A DNA stretch of 64,000 nucleotides, taken from Serratia nevei. Lineage in GTDB: Bacteria > Pseudomonadota > Gammaproteobacteria > Enterobacterales > Enterobacteriaceae. A model generated the notes under the pieces. The model was not told the DNA's origin, did no database searches, and saw only the letters and a program-made list of their open reading frames with translations. The stretch is taken from assembly GCF_024160145.1 (NCBI RefSeq), contig NZ_JAMYWQ010000021.1, forward strand, positions 1-64,000, read 5' to 3'. A program made the translations under genes and the position numbers. Numbering within the stretch: the stretch's first letter is position 1; every line of letters starts with the position of its first letter. Of the stretch, positions 35,485 through 44,893 are shown piece after piece.

Positions 35485-37142
35485 GCGGCAGCGTTGCGTG
35501 CCTGAATGGCGCGTGAGACGGTATCGAGCAGTTCCGGCATGTCCATCTTCGGCAGCATCACTTCGATGAAGGCCAGCCGATCGTCGTCCGCTACCTCGCG
35601 CAGCGCCTGGCGCAGTCCGTCCGGATCGCTGACCCGCAACGTCTTCACCGGCCGCTCGCCGGCCAGCGCCGGCGGCAGCTGCGTCCAGTTCCAGCGCGCG
35701 ATGTCGTTGTAACTTTGCTCCGGCCCGTGGATCGCGCGCTCGATCGTGTAACCCTGATTATTCAGCACGAAGATCACCGGCTTAAGCCCGTCGCGCAGCA
35801 TCGATCCCAGTTCCTGTACGGTCAGCTGCGCGGCGCCGTCGCCGATCAGCAATATTGCCCGCCGCTGCGGTTCAGCGGTCTGTACGCCGAACGTCGCCGG
35901 CAGGGTATAGCCGATCGATCCCCAGAGCGCCTGCACGATCAGGCGGCAGCCACGCGGCAACGTCAGCGCCGCCGCGCCGAAACAGGCAGTGCCCTGATCG
36001 GCCAGCACGATATCCCCCGGCCGCAGGAAATCCTGTATCTGCCGCCAGAAGGCGTGCTGATCCAGCCCTTCCCCATCGGCTTCCGGCAGCGTCGGGCGGA
36101 CGATCGGCGGCAACGGCCAGCGTGACGCCAGCGACAGGCTCAGACGGTGCAGCGCCTGCACCGCCTCGCGCATCGGAATGCGGCTAAAGCGCTGCCGCCC
36201 GACCCAGGCTTCGAACGGTTGAATGTCGATGCATTTTTCCGCCGGCAAATGATGCGTGAAACCGGCGGTAATGGTGTCGGTCAAACGCACGCCGACGTTG
36301 ATCACCACATCGGCGTTTTCGATAAGCTGTTTCACCGCCGGATCGCTGGCGCCGCCGCAGTAGATCCCGACGAACCCGGCTCGGTTCTCATCCAGCACGC
36401 CTTTGCCGAGCAGCAGCGTCGCGTGCGGGATATCGACCTCCTGCAGCCACTCGTCCAGCGCCGCTTCGGCGCCGAAGCGATCGGCCAGGAAGTCCGCCAG
36501 CAGCGATACCCGCCGCGCCGACAGCAACTTTTCGCGCGCGGCGGCGATAAATGCCTGCAATGCGCTGCGCGACAGCCTGGCCTGGCGCAACATCAGCGGC
36601 GCCGGTTTGGCCGCCAGCGGCGCCTCCGCGACCTCGCTGGGCAACATCAGGTAAACCGGGCGATGCTCCAGCAAGGCGGCACCGATCAGACGGTCGATCT
36701 CCACCGCGGCGTTGTCGGCGGTCAGGTTGGCCTGCGCGACGGTCACCTCTTTGGCTATCCGGGCGAAGTGGGTAAAGTCGCCATCCCCCAGCGAATGGTG
36801 CAGCAAATCACCGGCGCGCTGGGCGCGCTGCGCCGGCGTGCCGACCACGTGGATCACCGGCAGATATTCGGCATAGCTACCGGCCACCCCATTCAGCGCA
36901 CTCAGCTCCCCGACGCCAAAGGTGGTGAGCAGCGCCGCCGCCGGCTTGCAGCGCGCATAGCCATCGGCGGCGTAGGCGGCGTTCAGCTCGTTGGCGCAGC
37001 CTACCCAGGTGATTTGCGGATGAGCGAGAACGTGATCGAGGAATTGCAGGTTGTAATCCCCCGGCACGCCGAAGAAGTGACGAATGCCGATTTGGGCCAG
37101 ACGATCGAGCAGATAATCGGCCACCGTATAGGTCTGAGTCAT
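35481..37142 (-). CDS. ipdC: Indolepyruvate/phenylpyruvate decarboxylase
   Basis: 553-residue thiamine-diphosphate enzyme of the pyruvate decarboxylase/IpdC group. It starts MTQTYTVADYLLDRLAQIG with the family's HFFGVPGDYNLQFLDH. The ThDP-binding motif runs from LIGDGAAQLTVQELGSML to FVLNNQGYTIERAIHG. Likely role: indole-3-acetaldehyde formation on the way to indole acetate, though pyruvate or benzoylformate use cannot be excluded. I use ATG 37142; a GTG and an ATG upstream lie on the AGG-rich ribosome-binding site. Confidence 0.88.
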   Translation of the reverse strand: MTQTYTVADYLLDRLAQIGIRHFFGVPGDYNLQFLDHVLAHPQITWVGCANELNAAYAADGYARCKPAAALLTTFGVGELSALNGVAGSYAEYLPVIHVVGTPAQRAQRAGDLLHHSLGDGDFTHFARIAKEVTVAQANLTADNAAVEIDRLIGAALLEHRPVYLMLPSEVAEAPLAAKPAPLMLRQARLSRSALQAFIAAAREKLLSARRVSLLADFLADRFGAEAALDEWLQEVDIPHATLLLGKGVLDENRAGFVGIYCGGASDPAVKQLIENADVVINVGVRLTDTITAGFTHHLPAEKCIDIQPFEAWVGRQRFSRIPMREAVQALHRLSLSLASRWPLPPIVRPTLPEADGEGLDQHAFWRQIQDFLRPGDIVLADQGTACFGAAALTLPRGCRLIVQALWGSIGYTLPATFGVQTAEPQRRAILLIGDGAAQLTVQELGSMLRDGLKPVIFVLNNQGYTIERAIHGPEQSYNDIARWNWTQLPPALAGERPVKTLRVSDPDGLRQALREVADDDRLAFIEVMLPKMDMPELLDTVSRAIQARNAAA

Positions 37143-37331
37143 GATCATCACCTGCCTGCAGCTGGAGCGATTATCTTAAGTATCGAAGATGCCGTTCAAA
37201 TTTCGAACAAACGCGCCTGCCTCGATCGGCAACCTGGCGTTACATGCCGGCGCTGTGATCGCTCCCCCGGCAGCACGGTGTGAAAGCGTATACACTCAAG
37301 GCATTTCACCTCTGCGCCGACAAGGGTAACT

Positions 37332-38321
37332 ATGTCCTACCAAGCCTCCCCTACGCGTTATCAAGATATGGAATACCGGCGCTGCGGCCGCAGCGGGCTG
37401 AAGCTGCCCGCCGTCTCGCTCGGGCTGTGGCACAACTTCGGCGACGCCACGCTGTACGACAACGCCCGCGGCCTGATCCGCTGCGCCTTCGATCGCGGCA
37501 TTACCCATTTCGATCTGGCCAACAACTACGGCCCGCCGCCCGGCGCCGCCGAGGAAAACTTTGGCCGCATTCTCAACGGCGATCTGCGGGCCTGGCGCGA
37601 CGAGCTGATCGTCTCGTCCAAAGCCGGTTACACCATGTGGCCAGGCCCCTACGGCGATTGGGGCTCGAAAAAGTACCTGGTCGCCAGCCTCGATCAGAGC
37701 CTGAAGCGTATGGGGCTGGAGTATGTGGATATCTTTTATCACCACCGGCCGGATCCGGACACGCCGCTGGAAGAAACCATGGCGGCGCTGGATCTGCTGG
37801 TGCGGCAGGGCAAAGCGCTGTATGTCGGCCTGTCCAACTACCCGGCCGAGCGCGCGCGGCAGGCGTTCGACATTCTGCAACGGCTTGGCACGCCGTGCGT
37901 GATCCACCAGCCGAAGTATTCGATGTTGGAACGCGGGCCGGAGACGGCGCTGCTGGAGACGCTGGCGGAGCATGGCGTCGGGTCGATCGCCTTCTCGCCG
38001 CTGGCGGGCGGCCTGCTAACCGACCGCTATCTGCACGGCATCCCGCAAGATTCCCGCGCCGCCAGCGGCAGCCGCTTCCTGCAGCCGGAGCAACTGACCG
38101 CCGAACGGCTGGACAAGGTGCGCCGCCTCGATGCGCTGGCGCGGCAACGCGGGCAGAAGCTGTCGCAAATGGCGCTGGCCTGGGTGCTGCGCGGCGATCG
38201 CGTCACCTCGGTGCTGATCGGCGCCAGCAAGAATGCGCAGATAGAAGACGCAGTAGGCATGCTGGCCAATCGTCATTTCAGTGAAGAAGAGCTGGTGCAG
38301 ATCGAACGAATCCTACTGTAA
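37332..38321 (+). CDS. YghZ-like aldo-keto reductase
   Basis: 329 residues, AKR14-type. Close pattern match to E. coli YghZ (L-glyceraldehyde 3-phosphate reductase): YRRCGRSGLKLPAVSLGLWH, THFDLANNYGPPPG (catalytic Asp and Tyr), and SSKAGYTMWPGPYGDWGSKKY (catalytic Lys). NADP(H) binding is expected near VTSVLIGASKNAQIED. It is divergent from ipdC. E. coli yghZ lies elsewhere. Confidence 0.9.
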   Translation: MSYQASPTRYQDMEYRRCGRSGLKLPAVSLGLWHNFGDATLYDNARGLIRCAFDRGITHFDLANNYGPPPGAAEENFGRILNGDLRAWRDELIVSSKAGYTMWPGPYGDWGSKKYLVASLDQSLKRMGLEYVDIFYHHRPDPDTPLEETMAALDLLVRQGKALYVGLSNYPAERARQAFDILQRLGTPCVIHQPKYSMLERGPETALLETLAEHGVGSIAFSPLAGGLLTDRYLHGIPQDSRAASGSRFLQPEQLTAERLDKVRRLDALARQRGQKLSQMALAWVLRGDRVTSVLIGASKNAQIEDAVGMLANRHFSEEELVQIERILL

Positions 38322-38543
38322 TCGCTTACCAATACCGCCGCTCCACCGAGCGGCGATGCCCCAGAAAAATCTCAAATCCCGATGCCGCTGCCGTTTTCAG
38401 ATTCCCTCTCAGATTCAACCCAATGCGCCGGCGCTATGATGCCGATATTGCAGCAAAAATAACGATAAGGCCGCTTTTTAAACTGATGAACGCGCTTCAT
38501 AAAGTGATTAACGGCCAGGCCGCGCAAGCGGAAAGGAGAAGTC

Positions 38544-38948
38544 ATGTTTAAACCTCTGCTCTTGGCCGCCATCTTGGCGGCGACGGCGTTGCCCGCCGCA
38601 CAGCAGACTCACGCCGCAGGGCTTAGCATCGATCTGATGCCGGGCGTTTCATTGCGCATCGGCGATCGGGACAATCGCGGCCGTTACTGGGACGGTTACG
38701 ACTGGCGCGATCGCGACTGGTGGCAAGGCCATCAGGGCCGCTATCTCGGCGATCGCAGCCCGCGTGGCTATTACTGGGACGGCTATCGCTGGCGCGACCG
38801 CGACTATTGGCGCAAATACTACTACTCTCGCGATGGCCGTTATTACAAATGCGACCGCCGTTGCGACAAGCATGGCTGGAAGAAAGAGAAAAAACACCAC
38901 CACGATCATGATCGCTGGCGCCGCCACGGCGATGACGACCGTGATTAA
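38544..38948 (+). CDS. ypeC: DUF2502 protein YpeC
   Basis: 134 residues with a signal peptide (cleavage near QQTHAAG). The family motif ISIDLMPGVSLRIGDRDNRG-like core is followed by three YWDGYxWRD repeats and a basic His/Lys-rich tail (KKHHHDHDRW) that could bind metal. It lies beside mntH as E. coli ypeC does, so I apply that name here and not to the paralogue at 28758. Its function is unknown. GGAG lies 8 bp before the ATG. Confidence 0.85.
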   Translation: MFKPLLLAAILAATALPAAQQTHAAGLSIDLMPGVSLRIGDRDNRGRYWDGYDWRDRDWWQGHQGRYLGDRSPRGYYWDGYRWRDRDYWRKYYYSRDGRYYKCDRRCDKHGWKKEKKHHHDHDRWRRHGDDDRD

Positions 38949-38954
38949 CGACGA

Positions 38955-38987
38955 CGGGCCGGCGCCATGCCGGCCCGCGCTTTTTTT
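38955..38987 (+). terminator. Terminator between ypeC and mntH
   Basis: CGGGCCGGC, 5-nt loop, GCCGGCCCG, then CGC and seven T. Confidence 0.9.
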
Positions 38988-38990
38988 GCC

Positions 38991-40226
38991 TTACAGCACG
39001 CTACCGATCAGCAGGTAGCCGTTCAATCCCACCACCACCAGCACGATCAGCTTGCCCAGGTTTTGCACCACTGGGCCGTTGACCATCTCCCCCATCAGCG
39101 CCCGATTGCCGGTGAAAGCCAGCAGCGGCACCAGCGCCAGCGCAATGCCGAAGCTGAGCAGCACCTGGCTCAGCACCAGAATGCGCGTCGCGTCCATCCC
39201 CAGCATGATGACGATAAACGACGGCAGCATGGTCACCGCGCGCCGCAGCCACAGCGGGATATGGAAATGCACGAACCCTTGCATCACCACCTGCCCCGCC
39301 AGGGTGCCCACCACGGTAGAGGAGAGGCCGGCGGCCACCAGGCTCAGGCCAAATACGGTGGCAGCAGCTTGCCCGAGCAGCGGTTGCAGCGTCAGGTAAG
39401 CCACGTCGAGATCGGCGATGCCGCTGTGGCCGCTGAAATGAAACGCGGCGGCGGCGGTGGCCATCATCGCCAGGTTAACGAAACCGGCAATGGTCATGGC
39501 CACGGCGACATCGACTTTGGTGGCGGCATAGCGCTCCGCCTTGTCGTGCTCGCCGCCGATTTGGGTGAGCGAAGAATGCAGGTAGATCACATGCGGCATG
39601 ATGGTGGCGCCCAATACCCCGGCGGCCAGAAATACCGCATCGCCGTTAGGCAGATCGGGCAGCGCCATGCCCTTCAGCAGCGGCGCGAGCTGCGGCTGGG
39701 AGAACGCCAGCTCGACGATATAAGCGGCGGCGACGAACAGCAGCAGGCCGCCAATCACCAGCTCCAGCGGTTTTTGCCCGCGCTTTTGCAGCATCAAGAT
39801 TAAAAAGGTGGCGATGCCGGTCAGCACTGCGCCCTGCAACAGGGAAACGCCGAGCAGCAGCTTGAAGCCGATCGCCGCGCCGATAAACTCGGCCAGATCG
39901 GTCGCCATGGCGATGATCTCCGCCTGTACCCAATAAGCCCACACCGCCGGCCGCGGAAAGCGATCGCGAATATGCTCGGCCAGGTTTTTCCCGGTGGCGA
40001 TGCCCAGCTTGGCGGACAACAGCTGGATCAGCATCGCCATCACGTTGGCCCAAACCACCACCCACAGCAGGCTGTAGCCGAACGAGGCGCCGGCCTGGAT
40101 GTTGGTGGCGAAGTTACCGGGATCGATATAACCGATAGCAGCGATGAAGGCGGGCCCCATCAGCGAGAGTTTGATTTTTCTGGCGGAGCGCCCGGAGGTG
40201 GTTTCAACCACGCGACTGTTCAGCAT
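38991..40226 (-). CDS. mntH: Manganese transporter MntH (Nramp)
   Basis: 411 residues, eleven membrane helices, proton-coupled Mn(II) importer of the Nramp family. The metal-site motif IDPGNFATN is in helix 1, and [10 protein letters not shown] in helix 6 carries the Met-Pro-His metal ligand region. Length equals E. coli MntH (412). ATG 40226 is preceded by AAGGG. A Fur-like box lies 47 bp upstream. Divergent from nupC, as in E. coli. Confidence 0.97.
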   Translation of the reverse strand: MLNSRVVETTSGRSARKIKLSLMGPAFIAAIGYIDPGNFATNIQAGASFGYSLLWVVVWANVMAMLIQLLSAKLGIATGKNLAEHIRDRFPRPAVWAYWVQAEIIAMATDLAEFIGAAIGFKLLLGVSLLQGAVLTGIATFLILMLQKRGQKPLELVIGGLLLFVAAAYIVELAFSQPQLAPLLKGMALPDLPNGDAVFLAAGVLGATIMPHVIYLHSSLTQIGGEHDKAERYAATKVDVAVAMTIAGFVNLAMMATAAAAFHFSGHSGIADLDVAYLTLQPLLGQAAATVFGLSLVAAGLSSTVVGTLAGQVVMQGFVHFHIPLWLRRAVTMLPSFIVIMLGMDATRILVLSQVLLSFGIALALVPLLAFTGNRALMGEMVNGPVVQNLGKLIVLVVVGLNGYLLIGSVL

Positions 40227-40272
40227 ATGTTGAACCCTTACTGAAATTACGTTTATCTCCACTCTATATAAA

Positions 40273-40287
40273 TGATAATAATTATCA
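40273..40287. promoter_or_regulatory. Fur-like box upstream of mntH
   Basis: A perfect palindrome TGATAAT-A-ATTATCA, the core of the Fur consensus. It fits the iron control known for enterobacterial mntH. I could not find a convincing MntR palindrome in 40227-40603. Confidence 0.7.
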
Positions 40288-40603
40288 AGCGCATTTAGAG
40301 CGGTAAAACTTATCTCTGTAATAGCCAACATTAACGGTTTTATCGAAGGGTTCAGCGCGGAGCTTGCCGATTTCCGTGCTTTTCTGATGGGATTTGGGCT
40401 GCAATACCCCTGAAAGACAGGTTAGCACAAGAATACGAATTTCCTATTGCTGCTTTAACATCTTGATTTTTTATGCTTTTACGCAACACTTTAGGAGAAC
40501 TCCCACTATGATTTTCCATATTTGCAATAGAAGTCTCGTTTTTAAACGTAGCGTTACATAAAATGACAGCCGAAATTCAGCCTGCCTCAAATTTGGAGCA
40601 AAC

Positions 40604-41791
40604 ATGTCCCATATTGCGCACTTTGCGTTGGCGATAGTGGTGGTGGCGATCCTGGCCCTGTTGGTGTGCCGCGATCGCAAAAGCATCCGCATTCGCTATG
40701 TTATTCAACTATTGGTTATCGAAGTACTGCTGGCCTACTTTTTCCTGCATTCGGAAGCGGGTTTGGGCTTCGTAAAAGGATTTGCCGCGCTGTTTGACAA
40801 ACTGCTCGGGTTTGCGGGACAAGGGACTGATTTCGTATTCGGCGGCATGGGCGATAAAGGCCTGGCGTTCTTCTTCCTGAAGGTGCTGTGCCCGATCGTC
40901 TTCATTTCGGCGCTGATCGGTATTCTGCAGTACATCAAGGTGCTGCCGTTCATCATCCGCATTATCGGTACCGTGCTGTCGAAAGTGAACGGCATGGGCA
41001 AGCTGGAGTCGTTCAACGCCGTCAGCTCGCTGATCCTGGGCCAATCCGAAAACTTCATCGCCTACAAGGATATCCTGGGCAAGATGTCGGAAAAGCGCAT
41101 GTACACCATGGCGGCGACCGCGATGTCTACGGTTTCCATGTCGATCGTCGGCGCCTACATGACCATGCTGGACGCCAAGTTCGTGGTGGCGGCGCTGGTG
41201 TTGAACATGTTCAGCACCTTTATCGTGCTGTCGCTGGTCAACCCGTACGACACCAATAAAGAAGAAGAGCTGCACCTCGGCAACCTGCACGAGGGCCAGA
41301 GCTTCTTCGAAATGTTGGGTGAATATATCCTGGCCGGCTTCAAAGTAGCGATTATCGTTGCCGCGATGCTGATCGGCTTCATCGCCCTGATCGCTGCGCT
41401 CAACGGTGTGTTCAGCGCCATCTTCGGCCTGAGCTTCCAGGAAATCCTCGGCTACTTCTTCTATCCGTTCGCCTGGATCATGGGGATTCCTAAACACGAA
41501 GCCCTGCAGGTTGGCAGCATCATGGCCACCAAGCTGGTTTCCAACGAGTTCGTGGCAATGATGGAACTGCAGAAAGTGTCGGCCGAACTGTCGCCGCGCA
41601 GCCTGGGGATCCTGTCGGTGTTCCTGGTGTCCTTCGCCAACTTCTCTTCCATCGGCATCGTGGCCGGTGCGATCAAGGGCCTGAACGAACACCAGGGCAA
41701 CGTGGTGTCGCGCTTTGGCCTGAAGCTGGTGTACGGCTCTACGCTGGTCAGCATCCTGTCCGCGTCCATCGCGGGCCTGGTACTGGGCTAA
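40604..41791 (+). CDS. nupC: Nucleoside permease NupC
   Basis: 395 residues, proton-coupled nucleoside importer of the concentrative nucleoside transporter family. Conserved segments are [19 protein letters not shown] and [16 protein letters not shown], which build the nucleoside site. E. coli NupC is about 400. TTGGAG lies 6 bp before the ATG. It is divergent from mntH and ends in a terminator at 41814. Confidence 0.96.
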   Translation: MSHIAHFALAIVVVAILALLVCRDRKSIRIRYVIQLLVIEVLLAYFFLHSEAGLGFVKGFAALFDKLLGFAGQGTDFVFGGMGDKGLAFFFLKVLCPIVFISALIGILQYIKVLPFIIRIIGTVLSKVNGMGKLESFNAVSSLILGQSENFIAYKDILGKMSEKRMYTMAATAMSTVSMSIVGAYMTMLDAKFVVAALVLNMFSTFIVLSLVNPYDTNKEEELHLGNLHEGQSFFEMLGEYILAGFKVAIIVAAMLIGFIALIAALNGVFSAIFGLSFQEILGYFFYPFAWIMGIPKHEALQVGSIMATKLVSNEFVAMMELQKVSAELSPRSLGILSVFLVSFANFSSIGIVAGAIKGLNEHQGNVVSRFGLKLVYGSTLVSILSASIAGLVLG

Positions 41792-41813
41792 GCCTCGAAC
41801 CGACTGCGATAAC

Positions 41814-41837
41814 AAGGCGCCTGCGGGCGCCTTTTTT
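41814..41837 (+). terminator. Terminator of nupC
   Basis: AAGGCGCC, loop, GGCGCCTTTTTT. The gap 41838-42056 shows no gene. Confidence 0.9.
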
Positions 41838-42056
41838 ATGCCTGTATCCTGGCCGCCTGCACTGGCGCATGCTGACAGAAAATAAGCATTAGCCACTCGG
41901 CTAAACTTCCCCCAACAATAATGCTTCTGCATAAAATGGAATGGTTGTGGCAACAATCTGCGTAGTCAGAACAGGTCGATTTTTGTCCTTACAACAGAAC
42001 GCTTTTGACACGCCATACGGCGCTGCATTTAACTGCGCGCGCCATAAAACAAACAA

Positions 42057-43121
42057 TCAGTTGATAATCAGCGTTAATAGCGTAGTGATCTCCTCCGCAA
42101 CAGCAGGTGAGGCATTGTAGTAGGAGTCCACACTTTCAACGACGACTATCTTTTTATTGTCATCACTGACTGTCCAGCATGGAATCACTGACCTGGCATC
42201 TTCAGAAGAGACGCCACATGAGCTAATTGAAAATATCGAACTGGACATTACGTCAATTTTACTTCTTGATAAATAAGCATCAATATTTAAATTTCGCGCC
42301 AATACCTCTGCCGATTGAGGGAAGTGAACATCCATGCCAACCCTGATAACACGTCCATCGACAGAGGGTATGAGCCATATATTAAACTCATTTTCAGAAA
42401 TCCATATGGGCTGTGTGAAATGGCCGATGTTGTCTGACAGATAAAAGTCTTTAAAAATCGTTTTAGCCTCGACATCTACGGTCTCGAAAGAACTCATCTC
42501 ATTGATTTTAAAATCATTTGTAAACTTAACCACGATATCATACAGATGTTTCTTTTCGTCAACAAAAATCACACCGCCTTCAATGCTACCTAATCCACCA
42601 ATATTTTTATTTCTGAAAACATTCACACTCGTGAAAAATGCCAATTCATCACTAAAATATGAAAATATTTCAGCAACGTTAAGTAAAATAGAATCATAAC
42701 TCACGAAGACAAATTTATTCTTACAATCAAGGAAAGGCGGTAATACAATTGATTCATCATCACCACAGTTTTTCACTTCATAGGGTAAATTATACAGCTC
42801 ATACAATTTTATCAGCTGGTTGAGTTCCGCACGCTCAACCACGCGTACCATTCTTTCTTTGCGGCCAAACTCACCGCTAGAAGCCAAAATAAATTTTTCC
42901 CATATCCATTGAGACTGGGCCGCAAATCGACTCAGGCGCAGATTATCTTCATGAACGCTTCGCCATAGACAATGGTTGCCCAAAGAGGTCTTGAACTCGT
43001 CGTAATTCATCTCATCGAGAAAAAAATCAACGGAGATCCCTTTCCTCGCACAGGCCAAGGCCGTCATCACCGCCGTTACCCCGCCACCACCAACAATTGC
43101 GATATTTTTATTTTTTTTCAT
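42057..43121 (-). CDS. FAD-binding oxidoreductase-like protein of the AT-rich island
   Basis: 354 residues. A dinucleotide-binding Rossmann start (KNIAIVGGGGVTAVMTALAC) and an overall size like flavin halogenases and monooxygenases, but with none of their other motifs that I can recognise (no clear GWxWxIP). The C-terminal end (YYNASPAVAEEITTLL) resembles the last helix of DAO or halogenase folds. ATG 43121 has GAGG 6 bp upstream. Composition is AT-rich like the fimbrial genes, and it is divergent from the pilin gene, so both were probably gained together. The substrate is unknown. Confidence 0.6.
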   Translation of the reverse strand: MKKNKNIAIVGGGGVTAVMTALACARKGISVDFFLDEMNYDEFKTSLGNHCLWRSVHEDNLRLSRFAAQSQWIWEKFILASSGEFGRKERMVRVVERAELNQLIKLYELYNLPYEVKNCGDDESIVLPPFLDCKNKFVFVSYDSILLNVAEIFSYFSDELAFFTSVNVFRNKNIGGLGSIEGGVIFVDEKKHLYDIVVKFTNDFKINEMSSFETVDVEAKTIFKDFYLSDNIGHFTQPIWISENEFNIWLIPSVDGRVIRVGMDVHFPQSAEVLARNLNIDAYLSRSKIDVMSSSIFSISSCGVSSEDARSVIPCWTVSDDNKKIVVVESVDSYYNASPAVAEEITTLLTLIIN

Positions 43122-43591
43122 GGATAACCTCATCCAACGATGGTGAAACAATGACAATAGTTTCATCAAGAAAACAATATCAATGTCAACACATACCCAT
43201 CACCAACATTAATTAGCACATTAACAATCACAAGATTAATCAGAGGATCAAACTATTAGGATTGCTTAAATTCAGGATACACACTCAGACCAATAGCATA
43301 AAAAACTACAATAATAGAATTTTACTCTGAAAAAAGCACTTTTTATGATCTTTACCACTGAATAACTTTTTTTCATATAGACTAAATTTCGTTAACAAAT
43401 AGCGACCGGAGAAAAATCACCTGACAGCATTAAAAACCAATAAAAGCGAGAATTGCAGTTTTCAAATTCAAACTAACACACATTTATAAGCATCAATCAC
43501 CTGAAAAAGGGAGTTTTATCGCGTATTCAAGAACCATAGGGACTGATTTAAAAAACTATGATTTACATACAGTTATAAAAGGATAGAAAAT
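43122..43591. other. AT-rich divergent control region of the fimbrial island
   Basis: 470 bp with no supportable gene, strongly AT-rich with many A/T tracts, as expected of an H-NS-bound promoter region. I looked for a phase-switch inverted repeat pair and saw none. AAGGAT lies 7 bp before the pilin ATG. Confidence 0.5.
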
Positions 43592-44122
43592 ATGAAATTA
43601 CGCATCCAGAGAACCATGCTGTTAGCCGGAGCCTATCTAGTCATATCATCTGCATCATACGCCGCAGACGGTACTATAAACTTTACCGGCACGGTGACAG
43701 ACCAAACCTGCACGGTTGAGGCGGGCAGCGCCAACCAGACAATCCCAATGGGCAATGTCAGCGCCAAAGCGTTTAGAAGCATTGGCGATACAGCGCTACC
43801 GACAAAATTCAATATCGCCTTAGTCAGCTGCCCGGATACGGTCAAAAAAGCGTCTATCAAGTTCGATGGTATTTACGCAGATGGCAACACAACTCTGCTG
43901 TCGCTCAATAAAGAAACTAACGCCGCGACAGGCATCGGCGTTGCGCTCTATGAGGCCGATGGCACAACGCAAATCCCAGTGGCGTCATTCTCTAATGCGC
44001 AAAGCGTGCAAAAAGACATCAGGAACGTCTTTACTTATGTCGCAAAATATATGTCTACATCCGGCACGGTTACCGTCGGCCCGGCAAATGCCACGACACA
44101 ATTCAGCATCTCATATAATTAA
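43592..44122 (+). CDS. Major fimbrial subunit (type 1 family)
   Basis: 176 residues: signal peptide (cleavage after SYAA), then the pilin fold beginning GTINFTGTVTDQTCTV. The Cys pair in QTCTVEAG and LVSCPDTV forms the conserved disulfide. The penultimate Tyr in FSISYN is the beta-zipper end recognised by the chaperone. First gene of a chaperone-usher operon; an 8-bp hairpin follows before the chaperone gene. Confidence 0.92.
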   Translation: MKLRIQRTMLLAGAYLVISSASYAADGTINFTGTVTDQTCTVEAGSANQTIPMGNVSAKAFRSIGDTALPTKFNIALVSCPDTVKKASIKFDGIYADGNTTLLSLNKETNAATGIGVALYEADGTTQIPVASFSNAQSVQKDIRNVFTYVAKYMSTSGTVTVGPANATTQFSISYN

Positions 44123-44136
44123 TAAAACTCTCTTAT

Positions 44137-44160
44137 CTGGCCGGTGACAACGCCGGCCAG
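44137..44160 (+). repeat. Hairpin between pilin and chaperone genes
   Basis: CTGGCCGG/CCGGCCAG with an 8-nt loop and no T-run. Such hairpins often stabilise the upstream pilin mRNA or cause partial termination, giving more pilin than chaperone. Confidence 0.55.
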
Positions 44161-44187
44161 ACAATTAAAATCGCCACGGGTATAACT

Positions 44188-44871
44188 ATGATAAAAAAAA
44201 GAAGCTTTTACTTTCTGCTATTATTTTCTTTTTCTTTCAATACTGTCGCCAGCGTAACCCTGGGAGGAACGCGAGTTATTTATGAAGAAAACAGAAAAGA
44301 ATCGAATATTTCAGTAAGTAATCAAGACAGTAACTCTCCGGTACTCATCCAAACCTGGGCGGAAAATTATCTCCCCGGGGACAACAGTGAAGTCCCATTC
44401 ATTGTTACTCCGCCATTATTCAGGTTGGAACCGGAACAGGATAATATTATTAGAATCATCCATGCCGGCAAGCTCTTGCCACAGCATGAAGAAACTGTAT
44501 ATTGGCTTAGCGTAAGATCGATACCATCAACGAAAAAAACCAAGGAAAACAAACTACTCATCACCGTACAAAACAGAATAAAAATAATCTACCGGCCCAG
44601 CGCCCTGTCAAACAAAGAGGCAAGTGACGCATACAAAAAAATAAAATTCTCACGAGAAAAAAACATGTTGATTGTGAGTAATCCAACGCCGTTTTATGTC
44701 TCATTTTATTCTCTCGTTGTTGGCGAAAAAGAGCTTAAGGAAGCCGATATGGTCGCACCAAAAAGTAAAAAACAATGGGCCATACCAAACGGAACACGCA
44801 GCTCTGAAATAAAATGGCAAGCCATTAACGACTATGGAGGCGTAACCCAGGAAATAAAAGCATCGTTATAA
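44188..44871 (+). CDS. Periplasmic fimbrial chaperone
   Basis: 227 residues: signal peptide, then a PapD-like two-domain fold. The conserved subunit-anchoring residues are the Arg of LGGTRVIYEEN and the Lys of NRIKIIYRP. The chaperone signature region is QTWAENYLPGD...PPLFRLEP. It donates a strand to pilins and delivers them to the usher. AT-rich. Confidence 0.93.
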   Translation: MIKKRSFYFLLLFSFSFNTVASVTLGGTRVIYEENRKESNISVSNQDSNSPVLIQTWAENYLPGDNSEVPFIVTPPLFRLEPEQDNIIRIIHAGKLLPQHEETVYWLSVRSIPSTKKTKENKLLITVQNRIKIIYRPSALSNKEASDAYKKIKFSREKNMLIVSNPTPFYVSFYSLVVGEKELKEADMVAPKSKKQWAIPNGTRSSEIKWQAINDYGGVTQEIKASL

Positions 44872-44893
44872 CAACATGTAAAGGGATGCAAAA

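Noticed and set aside
43122-43591. Search for a phase-variable inverted-repeat switch upstream of the pilin gene
   Set aside because: No pair of inverted repeats of useful length was seen in the region, and no recombinase gene is adjacent.
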